A stretch of 36,892 nucleotides of DNA. Origin: Acidobacteriota bacterium (lineage in GTDB: Bacteria; Acidobacteriota; Blastocatellia; Pyrinomonadales; Pyrinomonadaceae). Shown piece after piece: positions 16,604-26,331 of the stretch. Below the pieces are notes generated by a model. It was not told the origin of the DNA, did not search any database, and worked only from the letters and a program-made list of their open reading frames with translations. Location of the stretch: positions 1 through 36,892 of the forward strand of contig JAJPKD010000176.1 in assembly GCA_021323895.1 (NCBI GenBank), given 5' to 3'. Made by a program: the position numbers and the translations under genes. Numbering within the stretch: the stretch's first letter is position 1; each line of letters starts with the position of its first letter.

Positions 16604-17755
16604 TCACTTCGTAATCGAAGTCGGCACCAATCTCAAAATTCGATCGTCGTCCTTGGCCGGTGAGCCGCGCCCGTCGCGATTCGACGTTGAGAAGTAGATG
16701 TAGCCGTCGGGCCCTTCCGCAATATCTCGGATCCGGCCGTACTTGCCTTCGAGAAGATTCTCCTGGCTGACAACTTGCCGCCCGTTGGTCGCGACGCGAA
16801 TAATGCGCTCCCCACGCAAACAGCCAAAGAAAAAGTTTCCTTTGAACTGCGGGAACATCGCGCCGCGATAAAACATGCCGCTCGCCGGCGCGCACGCAGG
16901 TGTGTACTCCAGGATCGGCGATTCCATTTCTGCGCGCGTGTCGCGATGATGAATCACGGGCCAGCCGTAGTTCTTGCCGCGTTCGAGGATGTTGACTTCG
17001 TCGCCGCCGCCTGGGCCATCAAAGCCGCTCGGCCCATGTTCAGTTTCCCAAAGCAGATTCGTTCCGGGCTGAAAGTCGATTCCTTGTCCATTCCTATTAC
17101 CGTACGTCCAAATCTCAGGCCGCGCATTCGACTGACTCACAAACGGATTGTCGCTCGGCACTGTGCCATCATCGTTCAGACGCAGCGTCTTTCCGGCTAA
17201 TGAATTTAGTTGTTGGGCCAACTGGCGGTCCGTGGCATCGCCCGTCGTGATGTAGAGCTTGCCGTCAGGACCAAATCGCAAACAACAACCCGCATGAAAT
17301 TGCGCCGCTGGGATGCCTTCGATGATCACTTTGCGATCGACTAATCCGCCCGGCGTTTCCCGATAACGAACCACACGCACTTGCTGGCTGCCGGCGTTGT
17401 AGGCATACGAGAGATAAAGCAGATGGTTCGAAGCGAACTGCGGATGCAGCGCGATAGACATCAGGCCGCTTTCGCCGCGCGGCTCGACATCCGGAACGAC
17501 GAAGACAGGCTCAGAGCGCAGCTTTCCATTCTCGTAAGCGCGCACGCGACCGGGGCGCTCAGTGAAGAGCATGCGCCCATCCGGCGTCCAGACGATCGAC
17601 CAAACTACTTCCAAATTCGGAATGACTGTTTCGACTTTGAAACTCGACTGCGTGAGTTGTGAGCTTTCAATTTCGCCGGCGCCGCGGCCGGGCGGCGGAT
17701 GGCTACACGCCAAGGCGACGACGGCGATTGAGAATGCGATGGCGATTGACTTCAT
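16604..17755 (-). CDS. PQQ-type aldose sugar dehydrogenase lipoprotein
   Basis: 383 residues with a lipoprotein signal (AVVALAC, Cys17). The whole mature part is a GSDH/SoxG-like six-bladed propeller: VWSIVWTPDGRMLFTERPGR near the start, HAGCCLRFGPDGKLYITTGD (H154 is the usual catalytic base), LNSLAGKTLRLNDDGTVP and HGPSGFDGPGGGDEVN. Family members oxidise aldose sugars with PQQ in the periplasm. No PQQ synthesis genes are in the window. The gene is alone on its strand between two repeat elements. Confidence 0.9.
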   Translation of the reverse strand: MKSIAIAFSIAVVALACSHPPPGRGAGEIESSQLTQSSFKVETVIPNLEVVWSIVWTPDGRMLFTERPGRVRAYENGKLRSEPVFVVPDVEPRGESGLMSIALHPQFASNHLLYLSYAYNAGSQQVRVVRYRETPGGLVDRKVIIEGIPAAQFHAGCCLRFGPDGKLYITTGDATDRQLAQQLNSLAGKTLRLNDDGTVPSDNPFVSQSNARPEIWTYGNRNGQGIDFQPGTNLLWETEHGPSGFDGPGGGDEVNILERGKNYGWPVIHHRDTRAEMESPILEYTPACAPASGMFYRGAMFPQFKGNFFFGCLRGERIIRVATNGRQVVSQENLLEGKYGRIRDIAEGPDGYIYFSTSNRDGRGSPAKDDDRILRLVPTSITK

Positions 17756-17790
17756 GTTTGGTTAGACGCACCAGGAAAGAATTAATGTAG

Positions 17791-17864
17791 TTTGATATTT
17801 GACACTTTTTATTTGCGATTGATTTTGGCGATAAATCACCAAATGACAAACCTCAAATATCAAA
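17791..17864. repeat. AT-rich inverted repeat (TTTGATATTTGA family)
   Basis: TTTGATATTTGA (17791-17802) and TCAAATATCAAA (17853-17864) are perfect complements across a 50-base spacer; TGTCAAATGA-like words continue outside. It sits between two minus-strand genes and is much AT-richer than its surroundings. Confidence 0.65.
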
Positions 17865-17881
17865 TGTCAAATGATCCCGTC

Positions 17882-18304
17882 TTACTGACTGATGTATTCA
17901 TGCAGCAACTTAAGTTCATCGCCCTGCTCGCTGAGTTCAACCCGCAGCAGGTCGCGAATCGAGAGCATGCCGACCCACTTCTCTCCGTCAACGACAGGGA
18001 GATGCCGCGTACCAATTTGTTCCATGCGCTCGAGCGCCTGGTGCGGCGTTTCATCGCAACTAATCACCGCGCGCAGCGGGCTCGCTACCGCGCCTAATGA
18101 AACCGTCGCAGGATCCTGCCGCGGCACGACCACGCGATTCAGGATGTCGCGCTCGGAAAATACGCCAATCAACCGGCCCTCATCGTCGAGAACACAGACT
18201 GCGCCAATTCTTCGCTGGGCCATAAACTCGGCGGCCTCCAGCACGCTGGCCGTCGCGCGCAGCGAATATGGTTCGCGATTGCGGATGACATCTCGAATGA
18301 ACAT
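17882..18304 (-). CDS. CBS-pair domain protein
   Basis: The ATG at 18304 follows AGGAGG with good spacing; the frame is open upstream, but that part is not coding. The 140-residue product is two CBS motifs: residues 1-60 (RRIGAVCVLDDEGRLIGVFSE) and 70-125 (IGTRHLPVVDGEKWVGMLSI). CBS pairs bind adenosine nucleotides as energy or redox sensors. There is no attached effector domain, so it is a stand-alone regulator whose partner is not evident. Confidence 0.92.
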   Translation of the reverse strand: MFIRDVIRNREPYSLRATASVLEAAEFMAQRRIGAVCVLDDEGRLIGVFSERDILNRVVVPRQDPATVSLGAVASPLRAVISCDETPHQALERMEQIGTRHLPVVDGEKWVGMLSIRDLLRVELSEQGDELKLLHEYISQ

Positions 18305-18415
18305 CGTAGTGCCTCCTGCTAACTCTGAATTGTTCGGGTACGTCGGCATTATAACGCGCCGTTCCCAGTTGCGCACATTGTTTTCGATTTTGTGAAAGCT
18401 CGTACTTGCGGGAAG

Positions 18416-19309
18416 CTAACCAGCAACTCGATCGATCGCCTCGACCACAGCTTCGGGGCGCGTGAAAATAATCTGGTGACCGGTCTTTGGCAAGACAATC
18501 AATTCTGATTGAGGCAGCGCTTCATGCAAACGGTAAGCGTTTTCTTTGGCTGGTACGATCAAGTCTGAGTCTCCGGTGACAATTACCGTAGGCACTGTGA
18601 TCGTTGAATAATTCGCGCTGAGTTGCGGCAAACTGTCGAGTAACAACGCGTCATCGATCGAATACCACTTAACTTTTTTGGGTCGCGTCCATTCGGCCAG
18701 GCTGTGCCGCAAATATTTCTTCGGGACCGAGTCAGGCGAAAACGCCTTGGCGAGATCAGTTCGCACCAACCAGGCGCCCAGCAACGGAGTAAACAGAAAG
18801 TTCATCACGTCGCCGATTACGGGCCACGCCGGCAACTTGCTCAGAAACGAAACGCCGTCGTCGCTCTCGTAAGCTGCGGGCGCGAGCAGAACCAGGCCGG
18901 AAATGTCGCGCGGATACAACATCGCGTAGGCCAGCGCCAGCGCGCCGCCCCACGAATGGCCCAGCAAAATCGGTCGCTCAACGCGCATTTGATCGAGCGC
19001 CGCGCAAAGGATTTTCGCTTGCACTTCGACCGTGACCGCGCCGTTGCGGTTTGGCCGATCGCTGTGGCCGTGACCCGGACGATCAAACGCCAACGCCTGA
19101 TAGCGCGAGGAGATCGGCGTGTAAAGCCGCGACCAGTCCTGGCACGATCCGGGGTTGCCATGAATCATCACGACCGGTCGGCCGGCGCCCTTAATGACGA
19201 AGTGAAGGTTCGCTCCGTCAATGTTGATGAACTTTGACTTAGCCTGCGCATACTCATGCGCGACGCGAGAAGAAACGTATGCCTGCTTCAGTCGGCCGGT
19301 GATTTTCAC
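18416..19309 (-). CDS. alpha/beta hydrolase
   Basis: 297 residues from GTG 19309. The fold is clear: oxyanion HGNPGS (50-55), nucleophile elbow LGHSWGG (S119), acid in TGDSDLIVP (D249), and H278 in KTGHQI. No signal peptide but a basic amphipathic N-terminus. The substrate is unknown; epoxide hydrolase, esterase and haloalkane dehalogenase-like enzymes share this pattern. The start has no clear ribosome binding site. Confidence 0.9.
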   Translation of the reverse strand: MKITGRLKQAYVSSRVAHEYAQAKSKFINIDGANLHFVIKGAGRPVVMIHGNPGSCQDWSRLYTPISSRYQALAFDRPGHGHSDRPNRNGAVTVEVQAKILCAALDQMRVERPILLGHSWGGALALAYAMLYPRDISGLVLLAPAAYESDDGVSFLSKLPAWPVIGDVMNFLFTPLLGAWLVRTDLAKAFSPDSVPKKYLRHSLAEWTRPKKVKWYSIDDALLLDSLPQLSANYSTITVPTVIVTGDSDLIVPAKENAYRLHEALPQSELIVLPKTGHQIIFTRPEAVVEAIDRVAG

Positions 19310-19409
19310 AACGATTCAGTCACGCACGCGCGCGTTTGAGAACTGAGGCAAGACGGAACGAGGGGCTTTTCGGCTGTCGTCAGTTTAGACGATTGCGTGA
19401 AGGGATAAG

Positions 19410-20570
19410 TTACATCATTGAACGAATTACTCTAATAGCCTGTCGCGTTAGGATCTGTGCCAAGCCGCCGGGAACCAGGGCGCGGACAATTGCGTGGCCC
19501 ACGCGCGGCGGAACAGTCACTCCACGCTGCACAAGTGCATACTCGCTTTCCCACCAGCTTGGAACAAATTTGCCCTTGAATCGGCGCAGGCCTTCGAAAT
19601 TATAAAACGCGCCAAGGCGGCGTGACGCCAGGTCGAGCGCGCGCGTGACGACTCGATGCTGCGCGAGCAAGTCGTTTGCCCCATCGTTCGCCAGAGGCGA
19701 AGTCCCTAACGTCGCCAATGCGGCACCTTCCTGCTTGAAGGCCTTGAGCGCTTCCGCCACCAGGAGCGTCGCGGTTCCCTGCGGAGCGTCAGGTTCGTTA
19801 ATTACGTCCTCGAGATACCAACCCTTGCGCGCCGGAATCGGACTGGCGGCCAGAAAACCGACCAACTTCCCATCGACGCGCGCCGCGAAATAGCGCTTGT
19901 AGTCCGCATGCAATAACGGATCGAGCGCGACTAACCAACCGAACGTAGTTCCCGAGCGGCGTGATTCGAGCCAGCGCAGGCAAAGCTCCGCAGTTTCTTT
20001 CTTGAGCTGATCGTCCGCTTCGCCAGAGATGGCTTCAACTCGCACGCCTGCTCGTGAGGCTTGATTGATACCGGCGCGCAGCTTCTTCGCGGCATCGCCT
20101 CGCGGATTCCAGTTTTGCAGGTCGAAGTAAGGCGCAGCGCCGACCTTGACGGCGGCGAACCCATCCGTCGCCACCATTCGCGCGAAGCGCTCGGTGGTGG
20201 GCACGAAAGCGACGGCGCGATTTCTCAGCTTCGCCTCGGCTGCGAATTGTCTGGCCATCTCCGCAGCTTCGTCCGGCGAACACAGGGGATCGCCGGCGGC
20301 CAGCCAGACTCGGCCGAACTCGCCATAAATTATCGCGCCATCGATATCGGGCGTGGACCATAATTCAGCGCCCGGCGCGATGCTAACCATTGAATGTGCG
20401 TTGTAGCCGTAGAGAGTTTGCAGTCGAAGTAACTCGCCACTCGGATCGGGAGTCCGCCGGCGACGGCGTTCGGCGAGCGCAAAATTTATCCGCGCCTTCA
20501 TGTAGCGCGCGGTGTAACCTGCGCTGCCACCCGCAGCCAACCACCACAGATAACGAACCGGAATAAACAT
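19410..20570 (-). CDS. DUF2156 / phosphatidylglycerol lysyltransferase-domain protein
   Basis: 386 residues. A short hydrophobic N-terminus precedes the GNAT-like double domain known from the C-terminal part of MprF (DUF2156): YGYNAHSMVSIAPGAELW, GEFGRVWLAAGDPLCSPDE, FAAEAKLRNRAVAFVPTT, then GFLAASPIPARKGWYLEDVI and FEGLRRFKGKFVPSWWESEY. MprF enzymes add an aminoacyl group to phosphatidylglycerol. This protein lacks the multi-spanning flippase half, so its acceptor is uncertain. The ATG is preceded by AAGGGGATTCCCC, where the ribosome binding purines can pair with the following Cs. Confidence 0.85.
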   Translation of the reverse strand: MFIPVRYLWWLAAGGSAGYTARYMKARINFALAERRRRRTPDPSGELLRLQTLYGYNAHSMVSIAPGAELWSTPDIDGAIIYGEFGRVWLAAGDPLCSPDEAAEMARQFAAEAKLRNRAVAFVPTTERFARMVATDGFAAVKVGAAPYFDLQNWNPRGDAAKKLRAGINQASRAGVRVEAISGEADDQLKKETAELCLRWLESRRSGTTFGWLVALDPLLHADYKRYFAARVDGKLVGFLAASPIPARKGWYLEDVINEPDAPQGTATLLVAEALKAFKQEGAALATLGTSPLANDGANDLLAQHRVVTRALDLASRRLGAFYNFEGLRRFKGKFVPSWWESEYALVQRGVTVPPRVGHAIVRALVPGGLAQILTRQAIRVIRSMM

Positions 20571-20716
20571 ACGGGGGAATCCCCTTTTACGCCTTGCCCT
20601 TCTGTTTAGTCAACTCCACAACTTAGATAATTGTGAAAGCCTTTTGGTTTCCAGTCGATCAAAGTACTCGACTGTTGAATAAATTGACACTGATGAGCAA
20701 AGAGGAGGGCTCGCGG

Positions 20717-21742
20717 TTATCCGAAGAGAGAACCTTGCGCTGTTGGCCGGCGAAATGTATTTAGGTCGTGGTGAGATTCGCTGCCCACCCGGCGCTCGTT
20801 GAAGCCGAGGCGTTTAGAGTAAACCTGGAACAATTTTTCCTGTGCGTCCCAGTATTGGCCCTGGCCGCGCATGCGTTCGCCGAAAACGCTTGAGTTCAGC
20901 TTGCCTCCGCGCGCGTCGCGAATGCGGCTCAAAATCCGTTCGGCTTTCGTTGGCAGTTTCTCGCGCAGGCGTTTTTCGAAGTAAGTCGCCACGCTGCCGG
21001 GCAGGCGCAGCATGTTGATGAAGGCTTTGGTGGCGCCGCAGTCTTTCGCTCTGTGCAAAAGCTCGGGAATGTCGCTGCTCAATCCGGGAATCGTCGGCGC
21101 GATGCCAATGCCGACTTGAATTCCGGCGCCAGCCAATTCTTTCATTGCGGCGAAGCGAGCATTTGGCGACGGGGCAAAGGGTTCGACCGCGCGCGCGATG
21201 TCGTAGTCGGCAAACGGGATCGAAAAGTAAACGCCGACGCTCGCTTCGCGCGAGAGCTTCTGCAACACATCGATATCACGACGAATCAAAGCAGATTTCG
21301 TCACGATGCCGACCGGATTGCGAAAGTCAGCGCAAACTTCCAGACAAGCGCGCGTGAGTTTGTAGTTTGCTTCGAGCGGGATGTACGGATCAGAAGTGAA
21401 CGAGAAGACGATTTGCTCGCCTTTCCAAGACGGCTTCATCAACTCTTTGCGCAGCAACTCCGCGGCGCGCACTTTCACCACGATCTTTCTTTCGAAGTCG
21501 GTGACGGCGCCAAAATCGAGATACTCGTGAGTCGGCCGGCTGAAGCAGTAGGTGCAGCCATGAATGCAACCACGGTAGCAATTGATCGAATAATCAAAGG
21601 CTACATCGGGGCTATCGTTGCGGCTGATGATCGAGCGCGTCTCAGTTTCTTCGTAAACTTCGATCTTGGCCGCGGGCGGCTCGCCGATCCACTCGACGGA
21701 ATGTGAAAGCCACGGATTTGGCGGATTAGCGACGAAACGCAT
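20717..21742 (-). CDS. PA0069-type radical SAM protein
   Basis: 341 residues. The [4Fe-4S] motif CX3CX2C is C59, C63, C66 in [13 protein letters not shown], with C55 just before. [20 protein letters not shown] and [15 protein letters not shown], then [13 protein letters not shown], match the PA0069/Rv2578c group related to spore photoproduct lyase. The reaction is unknown. The last residues AQGSLFG resemble a sliding-clamp binding pentamer. The gene is divergent from the small membrane protein at 21903. Confidence 0.92.
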   Translation of the reverse strand: MRFVANPPNPWLSHSVEWIGEPPAAKIEVYEETETRSIISRNDSPDVAFDYSINCYRGCIHGCTYCFSRPTHEYLDFGAVTDFERKIVVKVRAAELLRKELMKPSWKGEQIVFSFTSDPYIPLEANYKLTRACLEVCADFRNPVGIVTKSALIRRDIDVLQKLSREASVGVYFSIPFADYDIARAVEPFAPSPNARFAAMKELAGAGIQVGIGIAPTIPGLSSDIPELLHRAKDCGATKAFINMLRLPGSVATYFEKRLREKLPTKAERILSRIRDARGGKLNSSVFGERMRGQGQYWDAQEKLFQVYSKRLGFNERRVGSESHHDLNTFRRPTAQGSLFG

Positions 21743-21826
21743 CTTTGCAATTTTGTCCTATCGATGAAACGCAGCATACCGGTTCGGCTGAGAAGTTTCA
21801 AGCACGAATTAGCGAACAAAACTTTA

Positions 21827-21855
21827 TTGACAAACTTTGGCGAAGCCGATACAAG
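21827..21855 (+). promoter_or_regulatory. sigma-70 promoter of the membrane zinc-ribbon gene
   Basis: TTGACA (21827-21832, perfect), 17 bases, then TACAAG (21850-21855, four of six). It lies about 48 bases before the ATG at 21903, which also has a strong AAAGGAGG. Confidence 0.55.
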
Positions 21856-21902
21856 TGCGGCGCAAGTCTTAGTTCCTCCTCACCAACTTAAAGGAGGCAG
21901 AA

Positions 21903-22235
21903 ATGCGTGCAGACGACGTCATCGGATTGGTAATCGGCCTGGGGATAATCGTGGTGTTTCTCACGGTCTATATTGGCTTGATTGTGCTGGGAGTAAAGAC
22001 CGCGCAGCGCAAGAACCGCTCGCCGCACTGGTTCTGGTTCGCCGTGCATCCGGTGGGATTGATCATTACGCTAATCGTGATGGCGGCGTTGTCACCGCTG
22101 AAGCGCTGCCCGCGATGCGCTCAGACATCTCCACAGGGCGCGCGACTCTGCGGCTTCTGCGGCTATGACTACATGGCGGCGACGCCTTACGCGCCGCCAC
22201 CACAAGGAGTTTACGTTTCTCCGGGAGGCTATTGA
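21903..22235 (+). CDS. small membrane protein with C-terminal zinc ribbon
   Basis: 110 residues from an ATG with an excellent AAAGGAGGCAG upstream. Two membrane helices (VIGLVIGLGIIVVFLTVYIG; VGLIITLIVMAALSP) are followed by a zinc ribbon KRCPRCAQTSPQGARLCGFCG and a Pro/Tyr-rich tail. The ribbon should face the cytoplasm. No function is assigned; this architecture occurs in many unrelated small proteins. It faces the HtrA gene tail to tail with nine bases between stops. Confidence 0.8.
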   Translation: MRADDVIGLVIGLGIIVVFLTVYIGLIVLGVKTAQRKNRSPHWFWFAVHPVGLIITLIVMAALSPLKRCPRCAQTSPQGARLCGFCGYDYMAATPYAPPPQGVYVSPGGY

Positions 22236-22244
22236 CGCGACTAG

Positions 22245-23711
22245 CTACTGCCGCGGCCGAACCGCGAGGTAGATCGTGTCGCCGCGGCGATTGATCAAGA
22301 GCAGCGCCGGCTTTGCTCCGTTCTTGTCGATCGCCGATCGCAGATCATCGACTGATTTGATCGGCTGCCGATTTACTTCCTGAATCACATCACCGCGCTG
22401 CAACCCCGCCGCGACCGCTGGACCCGCCGGATCGACTGAATCGATCACAACTCCCTGTGTTCCAGGCCGCAGACCGAGTTCCTGCGCGAGATCAGGAGTC
22501 AAAGGCTCGACGCTGACGCCGAGTTTGCCTCCGCCATTCGAACCTTCCGGAGTATTTCCATTTTCGTTTTCGCCTGGAGCCGTCTCCGGATTGAATTCAC
22601 CCAGCGTGGCGCGAATCTTCTGTTCACGATTGTCGCGCAAAATCGTCAGCGTGACTTCGGTGCCGGGCGCGTTGCTGGCAACCTTATTTCGAAACGCGTT
22701 GGTGTCATTGATCGTCGTGTCATTGATCGCAGTGATCACATCGCCTTGACGAACGCCGGCGCGCTCGGCGGCGCTGCCTGATTTGACCGAGTTCACGATT
22801 ACGCCTTTCGCTTCGGGCATTCCCAGACCCGCAGCGATATCACTCGTCACGCGACTTACCGTTATGCCGAGCTGGCCGCGTCGAACTTTGCCGTTCTTCA
22901 CTAACTGGTCCATGACGGTCTTCGCCATGTTCGAAGGAATCGCGAAGCCGATACCGATGTTTCCACCGCCCTGCCCGGGCAAAATTTGCGAGTTTATGCC
23001 AATCAATTCGCCGACCGTATTCACCAGAGCGCCGCCGGAGTTTCCCTGGTTGATTGGCGCGTCGGTTTGCAGAAAGTCTTCAAAGTTGCCGCTGCCGAGG
23101 CCGGGACCCGATCGGCCTTTGGCGCTGATGATTCCCATCGTCACGGTCTGGCCCACGCCGAACGGATTTCCAATCGCCAACGCGACATCGCCAACGCGAA
23201 CTTTGTCCGAGTCGCCCGGCGTTAGCGTGGGAAGACTCGATGCATTCACTTTCAACAGCGCGAGATCGCTCGGCGGATCAGAACCAATCAACTTGGCGTC
23301 GAGTGTTCGCCCGTCATTTAGATCGACGTGGATGTCCTTGGCGCCGTCAATCACGTGATGGTTCGTCAAAATGTAACCGTCGGCGCTGACGATGACGCCC
23401 GACCCCAGCGCGCGTTGCAGCGTCTCCCGCGGTTGCTGACCGCGGTCGCCGAATAACCCGAACGGGTCGAACGGAAATGGATTCTGTGTGCGAACGGTGC
23501 GGTCCGCGCGAATCGTGACGACGGCGGGGGCGACTTTCGCCACCAGGTCTGCATAAGAATTCTGCGGCGCACCGTCCGGCACCGGCGCAAAGTTAAGCGC
23601 GGGATTCGCCGCCTTCCCTTTGCAAGCTGTGATCGCAAACAGCAGCGCAAAACCAATCGCCGCGACCTTTATTTTTTCGGCGTTGTTCACAAGTAATTTG
23701 TCGAGATGCAT
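22245..23711 (-). CDS. HtrA/Do-type serine protease lipoprotein with two PDZ domains
   Basis: 488 residues. A lipobox-like AITAC gives Cys30. The trypsin-like domain has the triad H119 (TNHHVIDG), D149 (PPSDLALL) and S225 (NQGNSGGALVN). PDZ1 (about 268-360) and PDZ2 (about 395-486) follow. A Gly/Asn/Glu-rich linker separates the PDZs. It degrades or chaperones misfolded envelope proteins. AGGAGAATTGTC precedes the ATG. DegP and DegQ differ in a loop that I cannot distinguish by eye. The gene is single on its strand; heat-stress regulation is expected for the family but not shown here. Confidence 0.93.
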   Translation of the reverse strand: MHLDKLLVNNAEKIKVAAIGFALLFAITACKGKAANPALNFAPVPDGAPQNSYADLVAKVAPAVVTIRADRTVRTQNPFPFDPFGLFGDRGQQPRETLQRALGSGVIVSADGYILTNHHVIDGAKDIHVDLNDGRTLDAKLIGSDPPSDLALLKVNASSLPTLTPGDSDKVRVGDVALAIGNPFGVGQTVTMGIISAKGRSGPGLGSGNFEDFLQTDAPINQGNSGGALVNTVGELIGINSQILPGQGGGNIGIGFAIPSNMAKTVMDQLVKNGKVRRGQLGITVSRVTSDIAAGLGMPEAKGVIVNSVKSGSAAERAGVRQGDVITAINDTTINDTNAFRNKVASNAPGTEVTLTILRDNREQKIRATLGEFNPETAPGENENGNTPEGSNGGGKLGVSVEPLTPDLAQELGLRPGTQGVVIDSVDPAGPAVAAGLQRGDVIQEVNRQPIKSVDDLRSAIDKNGAKPALLLINRRGDTIYLAVRPRQ

Positions 23712-23828
23712 GACAATTCTCCTAAAACATCAAACGAAATAAATGTTGGGGCAGATAAGCTATTCGGATTTTAGCAGATGAGATTTGTCGAGAGGCAAGT
23801 TGCCTGTGTGAGGAGGCACGCCGGGAGC

Positions 23829-23931
23829 GCACGCATCCTGCGTGCGGGTCGCCGTCATCCTGACGGCGTTTGTCTCAGAACGTCGAGCGATAGCGAGTGG
23901 TCGGTTCACTCGATCCTTTCGCTATCGCTCG
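23829..23931. repeat. cluster of three hairpins between HtrA and ExbD genes
   Basis: GCACGCA/TGCGTGC (23829-23845), CGCCGTCA/TGACGGCG (23850-23868), and a larger inverted repeat CGAGCGATAGCGA (23884-23896) with TCGCTATCGCTCG (23919-23931). The last belongs to the GAGCGATAGCGA family also found at 26282 and 34788. The cluster follows the ExbD stop and may end its transcript. Confidence 0.75.
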
Positions 23932-23941
23932 CGGTACGCTC

Positions 23942-24445
23942 TTAATTCAGATCATCAATCTGTAATCCAATCGGACTCGCACCCGCGCCTTTCAGGCTGT
24001 CCAGCACGCGCACAACATCAGCGTAAGGAAGTGAGCGCGGAGCTTTGATGAAGACGGTTTTTTCGATGCGTGCATCTTCGGAAAGGTCGATCCGATCACG
24101 CAGTTCGTATTTGTAGTCGTGGTTCTGCTTTCGTTGCTGAAACAGATCGACCAAAGTCGTCACGAGTCTTGACGGCTCGTAAACCGAGCCCAAATCTGCC
24201 GTGTGATTAAGCATCAGCGTGCGATCACTCTTGATCGTAACCACCAGCGTATTTATGTTTGCCTGAACGTGATCATCCGGCTCGGGTTTCGAGGGAACCT
24301 TCGTCAAGAACCGTTGCGGCTTCAGCGGCGCTGCCACCATAAAGATGATCAGCATCACGAGCAGCACATCGCTCAGCGGCGTGACGTTGATGCTGGGTTT
24401 TGCCAGCGCGCCCACACTTCGATTATCGAGACCAGAAGCCATCAC
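23942..24445 (-). CDS. exbD: ExbD/TolR family biopolymer transport protein
   Basis: 167 residues. One N-terminal membrane helix with the essential Asp (D26 in PLSDVLLVMLIIFMVAAP), then a periplasmic domain ending in the typical ADVVRVLDSLKGAGASPIGL. ExbD works with ExbB as a proton-driven motor that energises TonB transport. No exbB or tonB lies beside it, so it must pair with a partner elsewhere or be an extra copy. GGAGG lies seven bases before GTG 24445; ATG 24442 is the alternative start. Confidence 0.9.
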   Translation of the reverse strand: MMASGLDNRSVGALAKPSINVTPLSDVLLVMLIIFMVAAPLKPQRFLTKVPSKPEPDDHVQANINTLVVTIKSDRTLMLNHTADLGSVYEPSRLVTTLVDLFQQRKQNHDYKYELRDRIDLSEDARIEKTVFIKAPRSLPYADVVRVLDSLKGAGASPIGLQIDDLN

Positions 24446-24527
24446 GTTTGTTCCTCCATTGGTAAGGTTTTAGACTTCGACTGCGACAAATTGTTCCAAC
24501 GCTTTCGCATCGCAGTTCGCGATTCAA

Positions 24528-25286
24528 ATGAAGATGAACATTCCGGCTTATCTCGATCGAGTCAAGTATCGCGGCCCCTTAGACGCTGACGCCGAGACGC
24601 TTCGTCAGCTTCATCTCGCGCACCTTCGCAGCGTGCCGTTTGAGAATCTGAGCATCCATGCTCATGAACCGATCGTGCTCGATGATGGCTCGCTGTTTGA
24701 GAAGATCGTTACGCGCCGGCGCGGCGGATTCTGTTACGAACTAAACGGATTGTTTGCGGCGCTGTTAAGAGAGCTTGGCTTTGAAGTCGCCATGCTCTCG
24801 GCCGAGGTCGCAAACACGGACGGATCTTTCAGCGCGCCCTTCGATCACATGACGTTGATGGTGACGCTTGGTGAACGATGGCTCGCGGATGTCGGCTTTG
24901 GTGATTCATTCGTTGAACCATTGCGTATCGACGAACGCGGCGCCCAGATACAGGGAGACCGCGCTTATCGCATCGAACCGGTTGCCGATTATCTGGTGAT
25001 GCAAAAGCGCGATGACGAAACGGGCGACTGGAAATCGGGTTACAGATTCACGCTCACCCCCTATCAATTCGCGGACTATCTCGAGCGCTGCCTGTTCCAC
25101 CAAACATCGCCGGAGTCCCACTTCACGCAGAATCGGATCTGCTCGATGCTCACGACCAATGGACGAATTTCGGTTAGCGACAAGCGCTTTATCGTAAGCG
25201 CCGATGGCGTGCGCCAAGATTATCCGGTGGAAAGTGATGAGGAGTATCGAGACTTATTACGCGAGCATTTCGGCATCGTCATGTGA
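24528..25286 (+). CDS. nat: arylamine N-acetyltransferase
   Basis: 252 residues, the normal size. The catalytic triad is in register with the family: C69 in [11 protein letters not shown]107 in FDHM and D121 in ADVGFGD. The enzyme transfers acetyl from acetyl-CoA to arylamines or hydrazines. The gene is divergent from exbD with 82 bases between. No clear ribosome binding site before ATG 24528 or the ATG two codons later. It overlaps the end of the PhyH gene by 30 bases on the opposite strand. Confidence 0.95.
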   Translation: MKMNIPAYLDRVKYRGPLDADAETLRQLHLAHLRSVPFENLSIHAHEPIVLDDGSLFEKIVTRRRGGFCYELNGLFAALLRELGFEVAMLSAEVANTDGSFSAPFDHMTLMVTLGERWLADVGFGDSFVEPLRIDERGAQIQGDRAYRIEPVADYLVMQKRDDETGDWKSGYRFTLTPYQFADYLERCLFHQTSPESHFTQNRICSMLTTNGRISVSDKRFIVSADGVRQDYPVESDEEYRDLLREHFGIVM

Positions 25287-26192
25287 CATTGGCCTCTGAT
25301 CAAACAACAACGGAAAGAACTGACCTTCCATCTTCTGACCAGATGGAATCGGAGGCACGCCTTCAAGCAACGGCTCATCCGAGGCCGACCGCACGCGATC
25401 GCGAAATACGTTGACGACTGCGCCACGCCGCGGACGATCGCTTCGATTCTCAAACGAGCCATGGACCATCAGCGGATGATGAAAGGAACATTCGCCGGCT
25501 TTCAGTTCGATCGCGACCGGCTTGAACTGTTTCTTTTGTTCGTCGGTGAGAACCGAGTGAATCGAATTCATGTCGTTCGCCAGGCCGGTGATCGGCAGAA
25601 GCTCCCAGCGATGACTGCCTGGGACATAATGCACGCAACCGTTCTCGATCGTCGAATCATCCAGGCCAATCCAGCATGACAGGTGGGCCATCGGTTGCGT
25701 GCGCGTCCAGTACGAATAGTCCTGATGCCACGCGACCACACCTCCATGATGCGGTGGCTTCACGAAAAGCTGATCGTGCCAGAAACGCACCGCGCCGCCG
25801 AGTAACTGCGACGCCGGCATCAAGAACGCCGGATTCCAAAGCAAGTCGTGGAACGCCGGCGAAATGCGCCAGGCGCCCAGCGCATGAAATAACACCTTCG
25901 CAGGATCAGCCGATTCATTTGAATGAAATTCGTAGAAGAGTTGATGGCCAGGATGATTCGGATCAGTTAACTCCGCGAGTTCGTCACGTAACGCTTCGAT
26001 CTGTTCATCATTCAGCACACGAATGCCGGCGAGGTAGCCATGCTCGTGAAAGAATTCGATTTGATCGGGCGTTACTCGATATCGATTCCAAGCTTCGGCG
26101 ACTGCCGGCGTCTTGAACAGATTGGCTGCGGGTCGGTGATTTCTTGAAAGGTCCTCAATCATTGCCGGCCTGAGCGCCGTTAGGTGCGACAT
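25257..26192 (-). CDS. phytanoyl-CoA dioxygenase (PhyH) family protein
   Basis: I place the start at ATG 26192 (311 residues); the frame is open to 26276, but that part is repeat sequence. An ATG at 26162 is also possible. Fe(II)/2-oxoglutarate dioxygenase features: AWHQDYSYW (HxD iron ligands), [14 protein letters not shown], and [15 protein letters not shown] with the distal His and the Arg/Ser that hold 2-oxoglutarate. The N-terminal [17 protein letters not shown] is typical of PhyH. Substrate unknown. Its start codon overlaps one arm of an inverted repeat. Confidence 0.88.
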   Translation of the reverse strand: MSHLTALRPAMIEDLSRNHRPAANLFKTPAVAEAWNRYRVTPDQIEFFHEHGYLAGIRVLNDEQIEALRDELAELTDPNHPGHQLFYEFHSNESADPAKVLFHALGAWRISPAFHDLLWNPAFLMPASQLLGGAVRFWHDQLFVKPPHHGGVVAWHQDYSYWTRTQPMAHLSCWIGLDDSTIENGCVHYVPGSHRWELLPITGLANDMNSIHSVLTDEQKKQFKPVAIELKAGECSFHHPLMVHGSFENRSDRPRRGAVVNVFRDRVRSASDEPLLEGVPPIPSGQKMEGQFFPLLFDQRPMSHDDAEMLA

Positions 26193-26255
26193 ATTTGTAG
26201 CAAGAACGCCGCCCATCATAGATGCGGAACAAAATGTAGGCGGTACTACAAATAT
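26191..26255. repeat. inverted repeat with ATATTTGTAG arms
   Basis: ATATTTGTAG (26191-26200) and CTACAAATAT (26246-26255) are perfect complements; GCCGCC and GGCGG lie inside. The element sits at the 5' end of the PhyH gene and includes its likely start codon. Confidence 0.65.
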
Positions 26256-26281
26256 TTCGCTCCTACGCAGCTCCACATGAT

Positions 26282-26330
26282 CCGCTCGCTATCGCGAGCG
26301 GTACTGACACGGCCTCGCGGTACTGATACG
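26282..26330. repeat. interspersed palindrome, GCTCGCTATCGC family (copy)
   Basis: CCGCTCGC (26282-26289) and GCGAGCGG (26294-26301) form a short hairpin, followed by GTACTGACAC and then CTCGCGGTACTGATAC, the same words found at 34887-34950. Confidence 0.65.
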
Positions 26331-26331
26331 C

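Noticed and set aside
21053-21706. 217-codon antisense frame within the radical SAM gene
   Set aside because: The sense strand has conserved Fe-S and family motifs; the antisense product has none.
23942-24445. Complete Ton/Tol energising operon
   Set aside because: Only ExbD is present; no exbB, tolQ or tonB frame exists on either side.
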